DNA of 64,000 bases from Cunninghamia lanceolata (lineage: Eukaryota > Streptophyta > Pinopsida > Cupressales > Cupressaceae): positions 2,790,001-2,854,000 of the forward strand of contig BSBN01000781.1 in the NCBI GenBank assembly GCA_027924645.1, written 5' to 3'. Position 1 is the stretch's first letter, and the number at the start of each line of letters is the position of its first letter. The notes beneath the pieces were generated by a model. The model saw only the letters and a list, made by a program, of their open reading frames with translations, did no database searches and was not told where the DNA came from. Position numbers and translations under genes: made by a program. This document shows positions 23,181-33,002 of this stretch, one piece after another.

Positions 23181-24310
23181 TGTGATTGAAAATTTGAACT
23201 ATAGTAGAATCTACTTAAATATTCAATGCTCCAATTAAAATAAGATAAATGCAATAAACCAAAGTTATACCTTGTGAACTGATTTACCTCGTGTCTTCCA
23301 TTGTTCCCTATCTCTCCAATGATCTTTGTATATATGATTGAGCTCTCAGAAGTATGACTTCCTTTCTGTTTTAAGATGACAAAGAGAGAATGACTTTGTG
23401 GATGATTATGCAAAGTGAATCGTTTCTACAATGCAAAGCTAAGATAATGAAGATATGATTGATATGAAGCCATTGATAGTGATATTGATATGCAACTAGA
23501 TGAGATTATGATGCTAATTGATGCAATGACAAATGAGAGTATGAGCCAAAGGCACGCTAGAATGATTTTGGCAGCATAAGTTTGCTAAAGCTTGAGATGT
23601 TGAAAATGGAGGAATGAGAGGTTCTTTTATAGGCTTGAGAAGGCCAAGATCCAAGGGTCACAATCTCGACGGTGGAGAATGAGTCATATGAGGTGTACAA
23701 TGGAGATTTGATTAGTTGGGATGAGGGAGATAAAGGTGGAGAATGTTCCTCCTACGTTTGCAAGGTGAAGAGAAAGGTGTGAGCATGAGGCCACATGTCA
23801 CAATGCTCTCAAGGACCAAAGAACATGTGTCAAAGAAGTAGTCCTTTGTAGGGAGGTTGGAAGGAATCTAGGAACTATGAGACATGTGTCTCTAAGTCTC
23901 CTTTGACTAAGATGACATGGAGGAACTAAGTTCTTGAGAATAGGGATGGTTAGAGGATAAATAGGACATGTGGGTGAGGATAATTATATAATTAAATATT
24001 AAAAATATTCAATTATGTGTGCAACATGATGAGGTGTAAAGTGAGGTGGAAATGATGATGTGGATTTATAGAATTAGGACTTTTGGAATGATGATTAATT
24101 AAATAATTTGGGATTATTCAATTAAGGATGATTTAGAGGGATTTGGATGATATAATTAAATAAATTATTTTTTATTTAATTTTTGGAAGATTAAGAAGAA
24201 TGTGAATCAGATGAATAAATTAGGATATTTATTTATTAATAGAGGAATAAGAATAAAATAAATATGAAATATTTATTTAATTCGACTTGAGCCATTTTTA
24301 GTTGTATACA
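23181..24310 (-). repeat. 5' LTR of the Tat-like element
   Basis: About 1.13 kb, bounded on the left by the PBS at TGTGATTGAAAA. The right end is best placed at TTGTATACA (24310), giving TG...CA. No second copy is in the window, so the right end is inferred. The following five bases, AGTAC, would be the target duplication. Confidence 0.7.
23625..23632 (-). promoter_or_regulatory. TATA box of the Tat-like LTR
   Basis: Minus-strand CTATAAAA, about 450 bases before the PBS. Confidence 0.6.
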
Positions 24311-25008
24311 AGTACCTTTTGAGCAATAAAAACAAGCATTTTCCTTCTCAGTATCTCTATTTTTGTGTGTTGATTTAAATTATTGACATGGTTATGTGAT
24401 TTATGTTCAAATCCTTGATTTCATGTCTCATTTCAAGCACCTTCATAAAGCAAACGCATAGATGCAAGTCATAACTTATGTTGTATATCAAACTAGTCTC
24501 CAAAGTTGTGAAAACAAAACCTTTTCCTTGAAAAAGACTGTTGTAGCACAAGGCTTTGTTATAAAATACTTATGTATTGTGTGTCAAAACTGAGTTGTGA
24601 GTAGTTTAAACTTATTTACAAGTTACCAACATCCAATGTATCACCTATTTTTACCAGTTTTAGCTCAGTTATGTCACTTTCTTTCTCTCTTTTCCCAGCA
24701 AACAACGATAGAGTAGGTTAGGTTTAGGTGATCCATCAAGGGAACCAATCGTCTCTGGAGGTTGATCTCAACCTATCTAAGTCCACACTCAGTGAGATCA
24801 TCCCATGTTGCACAAAGTAGTTGAGTTTTCTCAAACTTAACAAGGCGCATACTTTAGTGACAATAGAATCAAATAAAGTATTATTAGTCCCCAACTTTGG
24901 CAAGGATAATTATGTTTTTATCTCGCTCTTTTTGTCCATCTTGGTATTCATGCAAAAACAAAAAAATTTCTGGATAACCTAAAATTTTGTCTCTGGTTGG
25001 ATTTTCAT
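24311..25008. other. AT-rich sequence, nothing recognised
   Basis: No coding, repeat or RNA signal that I can support. Confidence 0.5.
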
Positions 25009-25010
25009 TA

Positions 25011-25468
25011 AGGGAGAGGGGCCAGTTGCCCCCACACCCCAATAACCGCTATGTTTTTATCACTTGACCCTCCAATTAAATTTTTAAAAAGAACCAATAC
25101 ATGTAAAATACCAACCAAATAAATTAACACAAATGCACCAATACATGTTCACAACATTTGTACATGTTCACAAATGCACCAATACATTTGTAAATTAACC
25201 GATGAAATTAAGACAAGTGTACAAATGTGATGGCGAGCGGTTACCGGCACATCGGTGCGGATGTATGGGGCGACATGTTGAAATGACCATTTTTCGACCC
25301 ATGTGCACATAATACATCCTACAGGGAAATGTATAAGTGCCCAGAAGCCGAAAGAATAGCTTTAAGCTCTTCGTTCGCTTACTGAAAAACCCAAAAAAAA
25401 TCGTCGAAATTTGATATGTCTAGCTATGTGCTTTACGTGCGCGAATTTAGGGTGGGGCCCCTCTCCCT
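25011..25468. mobile_element. MITE-like element, 458 bp, TA target site
   Basis: Perfect 13-bp terminal inverted repeats AGGGAGAGGGGCC (25011-25023) and GGCCCCTCTCCCT (25456-25468) are flanked by TA on both sides (25009-25010 and 25469-25470). There is no coding capacity. TA duplication with short inverted ends is the signature of a Tc1/mariner-type non-autonomous element. Confidence 0.7.
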
Positions 25469-25659
25469 TATATATGTAAATAGTATTTTTGAATTTTTGA
25501 TTGGATGCCTGGTATTTTCCTGGTTGAACATTCTATTATTCATTTGTGTAAAATAGGAGAAAAAAGCTGACCAATTGGAGAAGGGGATGGGAAAAATTCA
25601 TGGGGACTCTAAAGTTTTTTGTTTTTTGTGCAGGCCACACGTTAGTGTTCATGGCAGCA

Positions 25660-25900
25660 GAGTGGGTTGCATGTCTAAAGTCGTTGCATGGAAGTCTGTA
25701 AAACAGTTTACGTGCCTTGTCTATGCTTCCACATTTTGCATACATGCCTGGATGTAGACAAAGCTCCTATAGCCATCTTCATCTTTGTATGCGCCTCCTT
25801 TTCCAACATTTCCCCTGCTCTGAGTTTTATGACACAAATGCAAAACCTGTTTCTCCATGAAATAATTTTTGACATATCAAAATATACCTTAAATCAATCT
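25660..25900 (-). pseudogene. PPR-protein gene fragment
   Basis: The minus strand reads MYAKCGSIDKARKLFYRLP (about 25690-25745), a textbook pentatricopeptide repeat of the plant PLS type that binds organellar RNA. Just upstream, GKEAHTKMKMAIGAL in another phase resembles the preceding repeat (GK.IH......G), which implies a frameshift. Only one to two repeats remain of proteins that normally have ten or more, so this is a relic. Confidence 0.5.
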
Positions 25901-26637
25901 AAATCTAAGATTGTTATTGCAGGTGGAGTGTTTGCGGGATTCGAACATGAAACCTAACAAGCTGAAAATGCACTGCACAAATGTCTGCCCTACTTCACTC
26001 CTCCCAATCATTTAATAGGCTTCAACGAATCTCCAGATATAAGTTTTCTTGTGAAAAGTGAGTACTATATATTTTTCATATAACATCAGTTTTTCATTTG
26101 TTTTATCAAGGCATATCAACTATATTAAGTAACATTTTGAGATGTATTATTGAATTTTGTCCAGAATAAGAAACAACCAGTTAGTAGGTTTTTTGGGTTT
26201 TGTGTCTTAATCTAATTTTTATTTATATTTGAGCTTTTGAGTACGAAAGATTTCCATTTTTACATCTTTTGTTTTAGCCTTGGGTATTCGTTTTTAGTTC
26301 AAGAAGAGGGTTGTGTGCCTCTGATCTGAAAAGCTATGCTAGATTATTATTTTTCATGCAGTGATTTTGGTGGCATACCATGTTTCAATCCCTTTTCAAC
26401 GTCCCCTGTATACAAGTCAAGCGGTAAAAATTTAGGGCATCTATTTTTTAATAAAATTTTCCACACTATACATTCAAGTGAGGAGGGGGATTTTGAGGGA
26501 TGGAAATATTTTTACGAGTATGAAATGATTCCCAAATCTCACAAAGTGAATAATAAAAGTGAGAAACATAGGATTTACCAAAAATGCATGCATATTTTGG
26601 AGAATGTAATTGTTTTATGTACGGTCTATAGGAAAAG
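25901..26637. other. Unannotated AT-rich sequence
   Basis: Holds a 111-codon open frame (26336-26671) with no recognisable motif and nothing else I can support. Confidence 0.4.
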
Positions 26638-27345
26638 TGGCCAATATTTGAGAACATTTGCTAACTGTTGAATCTATTTTCTATCAATTTTGTGAAAAAA
26701 TAGCTAGAATAACCCATAACAAATTCTATGTAGGTGAGCCTACATTTCCATAACCATAAATCTGCTGTGTTGGGCATTGTGGCGTGGAGGAGGTTGTCAT
26801 TAGTTAAAATAATAAAATCCCAAAATGTTAGTAAATTTCCATCATCTGCAGAGCCATGAAGGAATTGGTAGAGTACATGGATGCCAGGAATTGGTCCTAG
26901 CTGACATTGGGACTTGTGGTTAATCCTTAACGTTGAGCCTAACCTTAGGCAAATTTTCTCTGGGTGGTGATGAATTTATTATGTCATATTTGAGATAAGT
27001 GGCCAATATTTGAGAAAATTTTCTAATTACCAAATCTATTTTATATCAATTTTGTGAAAAACTAGCCAGAATAGCCCATAACAAATTCCATGCATGTGAA
27101 CCTGCATTTCCATAACGATAAATCTGTTGTGTTGGGCATTGTTGTGTGAGGGAGGCTGTCATTAGTTAAAAGCCCAAAATAGTAAATTGCCATCGTCTGC
27201 AGAGCTATGAAGGAATGGGTAGAGTACATGGATGCCAAGAACTGGTCCTAGTAGTTGACATCGGGACTTGTGATTAATCCTTAACACCGAGCCTAATCTT
27301 AGGAAAATTTTCTTTGGGTGGTGATGAATTTATTATGTCATATCC
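26638..27345. repeat. Tandem duplication, two units of about 350-361 bp
   Basis: Unit one starts GTGGCCAATATTTGAGAA at 26638 and unit two the same way at 26999. They stay aligned through CATTTCCATAAC.ATAAATCTG, GAGCC/TATGAAGGAAT.GGTAG and GGTGGTGATGAATTTATTATG, with substitutions and small gaps. No coding is seen. Confidence 0.85.
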
Positions 27346-29303
27346 CCTGTATGTATAATGGGAAGAAACTCACCAATTGGATATGATAGTTTATTTTGGA
27401 TGCTTGAAGAAACATAATAGAATATGCTATAATGCATATTATAAACATCTCTTCCTCTAGAGGCCAAGTCTGAGGGGTCTATCAGTTCTGCCAATATTGT
27501 CTTTGAATTGCACCATTAGCAAAGGTGAGACTATAGGTCTAACCATTAGCAAGGCTCTGGAAATATCTCCTACAGTTAAGTGTAGTTCCCAGAGTGACCA
27601 GGATCACCTGGCCCCTGGTGATTGATATGTATGCTAGAGATTTCTTAGCAAGCTTTGAACTCTCACATCCTAATAAGTGTGGGTTAGTGTTTGATACTTG
27701 AGCCTCACTAGATGATAAAATAAGATAGATAATAGTTTTTCTGACTAAGGCTGGAAGTTGACAACACAAGTGAACCATGGTCCTGTTTGAGTGCTACAAT
27801 GGTCTTAGTTATTTTGGCAATTAATTTCAGATAGTGTGCAGTTAAGCACACAAATTTTGGATGAGTACTGGGTTTAAATTGACCCACTAGCAAAAGTAGT
27901 CATGTTGTATATAAGATATATTTTAAGTGTTCTACAGTTTTGGTGCTTGTATGCAACACTTCTGCTACTTGTCATGAAATGAAGTACTCTTCTACATTCA
28001 CCCTCGGTGTAAGACTATATTGCTCTCATGCTAGTGCTTCCATATGAACTCATAGGACAGAGTTCCCTTTTAAAAATGGTGACAATAATGTTGCAGACAG
28101 GAGTTAAATTATAAATGGATTTAATCGTATTCTACATTTCAGTAGTGTGATAATTGTGTGTCTTTGTGCTTCAAGTTATGAAATGAAAAATCTTTTTACG
28201 TTCAGTACTGTATAATCATGTATACTCTTGTTTAGCTTTGTGAGAATTGAATCCCATTATTTGCTTTCTAATCAACCATTCCGTAGTGCAAAAATTAAAT
28301 GCCTCATGACTAAAGGCACATGTGGTTCAACTCGGGTTGCCAAGGGAATTCAGCTATGGTATTAAAATATGTATGTCATGTTTTCAAGAGATTCGTATCC
28401 ATTAAAATTATCAGGGTATTTAAAAAATCTTTGTTTATACATTTTGGAAAAATCAGTTCTCTTATAATTAGATAAAAATGGTACTACGTATTTGTGCAAG
28501 CAGTGATACTCATCATATTTAACCATAATTTGTGAATAAATGATGAAGGTAAAATGTACTTGAATAATAAATTCTCTCCAACTTCCAACATATATCTTCT
28601 ACATGTTGAACCAGAGAAAAGATATGGACTACTGTCCAATTAGCTAGGGAATTAGTTTATTTGACACCTTTTGGCATTTGTGACCTCTTAATAAATATTT
28701 CAATTCAACTTAGTTTGTAAAGCATTGTTATGTTTCTCTCTACGCCCTTAAAAAATGCAAGGGCTATATGTCCCTAGTTTGTTTGAAACATCCGCATATG
28801 CCCACATTGTATCAGGCAAAACAATAAACAACAAATGCCTTTACTTTATTAGTACAAAATTGCACAAAATTTGCACAAAATTTTTAAAACAATCAGCACA
28901 AATCATAATTATCGCCTCAAAATAATATCAAAGGGTCCATCAGGATCATCATCATTTGACAAAATGCCAGATTTCAACTTTTCCATGCACCTGCTTTGTG
29001 ATCATTGGAATGTGACAAAAAAATATGCATTGAATTAGACTCTGATATTCTGTCTTTGTTCCTTTAAGCAATCTGTAGTACCAAGTGTCACAAATTTCAT
29101 CTAGAACAAGTCTTATTTTCTTGTCACAATTTGTATAAAATTTTAATATCACAAGTCTTCAATTTTCTTCTGCATGGACGACTGACAATCCTCACAAGAG
29201 ATGGGACTAACAAATTTCCCAACTTCTCTGATATTATTGCTGACGCTTTTTATTGCTTACAACTTGGGCAAACCATCAAGACCAGGGCCAAAACACAATA
29301 AAA
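27346..29303. other. AT-rich sequence, nothing recognised
   Basis: Short random open frames only. No repeat ends or gene motifs were found. Confidence 0.5.
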
Positions 29304-29396
29304 TTTGAACCAAGGAAGGTTAGACGATTTTACAAAAATTGTTCTTACAATTGAACCAAGGGAGGTTAGACGATTTTACAAAAAATGTTCTTACAA
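29304..29396. repeat. Tandem duplication, two units of about 47 bp
   Basis: TTGAACCAAGG(A/G)AGGTTAG ... GTTCTTACAA is repeated head to tail with few changes. Confidence 0.9.
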
Positions 29397-29980
29397 GAAA
29401 GCAACATGTGCAATCAATTCAAGAATATGTAGCAAAGATCATATTTATGAGCAGTTATACAATTGGCATATGAATCATTTGATATTTTATGTATTGAGTA
29501 ATTTTTACCTAATCTAGAAGGATAATTTGAAAATACATTGTCGTCAAATGTCTCTTTGTCGATTATCTAATCCACAATGGCATTGTCCTTCAACATTCCA
29601 TGTCTTGATTCTTTTGCTATTAATATTGTAGTTTATGTATTTTCATTCAGGTTACCTTTAACATATTGCAATTGTTATCAGAAATTGTTTTATATTATCC
29701 CTGTATGATTTTTGTGTTCAATTATCTTCTGGTGGGCACATGCTCATAATATCTTTTTCCATAGGATAATATGTAATATCATTTATAGCAATATGCAATA
29801 TTCAATAGCATATGTAAATAACATTGAGAAAATGGTGAAGAATGAATATGTTATCTAGATAACATAGTGGGGCTAACATTTGTAAATTATATTTATATGT
29901 GTGCATATGAGAGAGATTCAAAAACTAGTGATGGTAGGTTCATACTTTAGTGCATCACTTATTTATTTAAGGTGATGCAG
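29397..29980. other. Upstream flank or intron of the YIPF-like locus
   Basis: AT-rich. It ends in a T-rich tract and GATGCAG, a plausible 3' splice site. No earlier exon of the gene was recognised here. Confidence 0.35.
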
Positions 29981-30600
29981 GTATGGAACTGTTTGGATCT
30001 GTACAATTCTAGTCTTCTTGGCAGTAGTTCTTGGAAATTATTCATCCTATTGATATTTTTGAGCCAAGTACCACTGATACAGAATGGGTTTATGACATCA
30101 ATTATGTGAGCCTAGCTGCGGCCATATTCTATGCATATATAGGCCTTGCATCAATTGGATTCTACTTTCTACACCAATTCTTGAGCATAACTTCAATCTT
30201 AGTGCAGATTTGGTGTTTGTATGGTTACTCTCTGTTCATCTTCATTCTTGCTTCAGTACGCATACACTTGATGTGCATATTCTAATTTTAACTCTATTTA
30301 TTATTCATTTCCATGCCTTCAAACAAAAATCTAATCATATTATTTTTGATTTGGCAGTTCCTCTTGATCATCCCACTAGAAGTTCTTAAGTGGATTGTAA
30401 TTGTTCTTGTGGGCCTGGTATCAACTTTTTTTGTTGATCACAATATGAAGTCTCAAATAAAGGCTCACAACAATAATTGGACAATACCAGTTTTGAGTTC
30501 ATTTGTACTACAGCTTTGCTTAGCACTAGTCATGAAGTTCTATTTTTTGCATGAATATCAAGGTTCTACTTCTCCTTTCTTTTTTATACAACTCTACTAA
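29981..30600 (+). pseudogene. YIPF1/Yip1-domain membrane protein gene, last two exons
   Basis: Exon one (29981-30255) encodes YGTVWICTILVFLAVVLGN, EWVYDINYVSLAAAIFYAY and VQIWCLYGYSLFIFIL. A GT...AG intron (30256-30357) follows. Exon two (30358-30600) reads FLLIIPLEVLKWIVIVLVG and ends FFFIQLY, stop. The order YGP/T-FWI, W.YDIN.V, CLYGYSLFIF and PLE...RW is that of Golgi/ER YIPF1-type proteins, which have five membrane segments and act in vesicle traffic. A one-base shift lies between SSY and DIFEP at about 30050, giving TGA at 30051. The N-terminal exons are not visible. With the shift it looks like a pseudogene, though a sequence error is possible. Confidence 0.7.
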
Positions 30601-30614
30601 AGAGCATTGTTTAT

Positions 30615-30852
30615 TGGAGAATAAAACTGCTGCATATCTCATTCTCATTTATTTAACAAACAGATTACAATTTTATAGTTGGAGTCAAGCTAAACAACTT
30701 CTTATAAATCTAGAGTCTAACATGACACTTAACTGGATTGCTTGACAGCAAACTCAACTAACAATGACACATCTACAATACTTGACACATCTACAACTCC
30801 TATTGACAGCTGTTCAACATGTGAATAGAGTAGTTATTCATTATTCTTAACA
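30615..30852 (-). repeat. TRIM 3' LTR
   Basis: 238 bp. It matches 31881-32100 but carries an extra 18 bp, a local duplication of the CTTGACACATCTACAA phrase. Confidence 0.85.
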
Positions 30853-30864
30853 CTCCCCCTTAAT
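30853..30864 (-). other. TRIM polypurine tract
   Basis: Minus-strand ATTAAGGGGGAG immediately before TGTTAAGAAT. Confidence 0.7.
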
Positions 30865-31156
30865 GAAGAACTGAAAATATCTCCAACTCTCATATGAGCA
30901 CACCATTGCTCCTTTGAGACCTCATGCACCTCTCCTCCTCCAACACCAGAAATGGAGGCATGTCAAGGAACCCATATTTCCTCTGACAATGTTTTTTAAA
31001 TTGTGCTTTGATGATCCCCACAACATCTAACAGTCATATCAACAAGCAGTTGAATAAATTCATCTTCTTCTTCATCATACATTACAAAATAGTCAATCAC
31101 ATCAACAACACTTCCACAAATATTTAACACATCCGATGCATCAACAAACACATCAT

Positions 31157-31260
31157 CTCTTGAGCATGATCACTTATTCCAACAACAACAAATAGACCAT
31201 CAACTCTGATCCACTCATGTGAACAACGTATTTAAGTTCCTTGACAACAGAAGCAAACCC
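31157..31260 (-). pseudogene. Glycine cleavage system H-protein gene fragment
   Basis: The minus strand reads GFASVVKELKY (31228-31260) and then, after a one-base deletion, SHEWIRVDG...VGISDHAQ (31157-31222). Plant mitochondrial H proteins have F(A/S)SV..LKYA.SHEWV.V.G...VGI.DHAQ at the junction of transit peptide and mature lipoyl domain. The H protein carries the lipoyl arm of the glycine decarboxylase complex. The following sequence does not continue as H protein (no lipoyl-lysine region), so only about 35 codons remain. It lies inside the TRIM-like element on its sense strand, which suggests gene-fragment capture. Confidence 0.7.
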
Positions 31261-31668
31261 ACAAACCAGCAATTGCAGACAATATAGGAAATATCCACAT
31301 GGATGAAACACTTTGGCAATGAGTCGCACATCTCCCACTTTCCATGTAAATTCCATCATACATGGGTAGAGCTTCCAGACAGATTACGTTTGACATATTA
31401 TGAGCAAAGGAGATCTCCCCGGAGTCAATTTTTGCGACCTTCACACTGCTTAGCCACGCCTCAGCGGCCATGCCTTTAAACAGGTGCATTAAATTAGGTG
31501 CTGCTACCATTACACGGAACATTATATCCACTATATCTTCAATTTCATAATATTAATAGTAGAGAAAGAGAAAGGAGAACTGCACAATACTCTCTACAGC
31601 AAACTCAATTTCCTATAAGAGGCTTTCATATATTTGGGCACTCCAATGGTGGAGTCATACCCAAACGA

Positions 31669-31683
31669 GCTCTGATACCCATT
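31669..31683 (-). promoter_or_regulatory. Second initiator-Met-type PBS inside the TRIM
   Basis: Minus-strand AATGGGTATCAGAGC lies next to the CCAACA end of the 31684-31819 unit. Confidence 0.55.
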
Positions 31684-31819
31684 TGTTGGACCATGATTGT
31701 CGTTAGACCAAAACCCGCAAGCATTAATCTCCACTACAATCGCCAGAGTTAGGATCCACGAGAGGCAGTTAGTCCATGTCACGAAACATCACGGGAAGTG
31801 TTGGATGCACATGCCAACA
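31684..31819 (-). repeat. LTR-like unit of 136 bp inside the TRIM
   Basis: Starts TGTTGG and ends CCAACA. On the minus strand a PBS follows it (31669-31683) and a purine tract CACTGGGGGGAGAT precedes it (31820-31833). It is bounded as both a 5' and a 3' LTR would be. Confidence 0.5.
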
Positions 31820-31865
31820 ATCTCCCCCCAGTGTTACCTAGGGAGTTTCAAACTCAAGACCACTG

Positions 31866-31879
31866 GATCTGATACCAAT
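31866..31879 (-). promoter_or_regulatory. TRIM primer binding site
   Basis: Minus-strand TTGGTATCAGATCC, one base from the LTR end. It is complementary to the initiator-Met tRNA 3' end except near its own 3' side. Confidence 0.7.
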
Positions 31880-31880
31880 T

Positions 31881-32100
31881 TGGAGAATAAAATTGATGCA
31901 TATCTCATTCTCATTTATTTAACAAACAGATTACAATTTTATAGTTGGAGTCAAGCTCAACAACTTCTTATAAATCTTAAGTCTAACATGACACTTAACT
32001 GGATTGTTTGACAGCAAACTTAACTAACAATGACACATCTACAACTCCTATTGACAACTATTCAACATGTGAATCAAGTAGTTATTCATTATTCTTAACA
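31881..32100 (-). repeat. TRIM 5' LTR
   Basis: 220-bp copy of 30615-30852, lacking the 18-bp duplication. Confidence 0.85.
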
Positions 32101-32783
32101 TTTTTGTGATGTAACAATATGAAATTTTATGTCTATTGTGCTTGTTCTTCAATATATTTTTGAAAGAAGGAGAATAGCAGTGAAATATGTGACTGAGATG
32201 TAAATTACATTTTTAATATCAGTGGAGAGTTCATTGCTCTCTGCCATTCCTTGTAGTTGTTATCTAAATGATGTCCATAATTTACAAGCATTTTATTATA
32301 GTGTGACATGCCTATGATGGGTTTTTGTTCCATGTTTAATGGACTTTCTTTCCACCTCAAGATGGAGGAAGTAGCTCTATTCTTTTTGGAAGTATTCTCG
32401 TATTGTTTGATTGACTTATATTTTAAATGACAATTTAAATTTATAGGGTTCTCTTAACTTAGGCCCTGTAGTTCATGTTTTGTTGGTGCATTCTAATGAA
32501 AACTTATCAAGCATCTCAATAACTTTGGATTTATGCATTTCCCACTAATGCATCCATGCTTAAATTAGATGTTTGTATTCAGATTACAAATAACTGACAG
32601 TAAATTATTTTTGATACTATCTCAACAATAATTTCTTACAGTGCACCACATCCCTTGTTTTTAACTTATATAACATATTAGTTATTTCACAAACACTAAA
32701 CAAATATTTGGAAGACTATATAAATGTAAATACAATAAGATCATGCAAAACACAGACACTTTCTATGTTTACACATGTTATAG

Positions 32784-33002
32784 GAATTTAGAGGACAAAA
32801 TTTCTTATACTATGCAGTTGGTGTAGTGATACTCTCATTCATAACGGGTGTATATGTTATGGTGGCACCCAAGTGTTTATGGTTGGCACTTACGGTCTAT
32901 ACGATGGAAGCCTTCACATACGTTTTATATAACTTTGTATTAATTACCCTCCAACGATTAACCAGAGACAATGGTGTAAATTTATTTTGGAGTGCTTGGA
33001 AT
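32784..33002 (+). other. Possible exon of a membrane protein, unassigned
   Basis: An open 73-codon block (EFRGQNFLYYAVGVVILSFI ... NLFWSAWN) preceded by TTACACATGTTATAG and followed by GTATGT, good plant splice signals in phase 0 at both ends. Two hydrophobic segments are visible. It follows the YIPF-like exons on the same strand, but the phases do not join directly and I do not recognise the protein. It may be chance. Confidence 0.3.

Larger units (their letters stand above)
30615..32100 (-). mobile_element. TRIM-like small LTR retrotransposon carrying gene fragments
   Basis: Direct repeats 30615-30852 and 31881-32100 start TGGAGAATAAAA and end ATTCTTAACA. On the minus strand TTGGTATCAGATCC, an initiator-Met-type PBS, follows the right LTR and ATTAAGGGGGAG (PPT) precedes the left one. 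At under 1.5 kb with LTRs of 220-238 bp and no pol, it fits terminal-repeat retrotransposons in miniature. The flanking pentamers are TTTAT and TTTTT, so the target duplication is imperfect. The interior contains an H-protein gene fragment and a second LTR-like unit. It lies 14 bases past the YIPF-like stop. Confidence 0.75.

Noticed and set aside
23120..23413. 97-codon minus-strand frame
   Set aside because: It runs across the LTR end and primer binding site, so it is not a gene.
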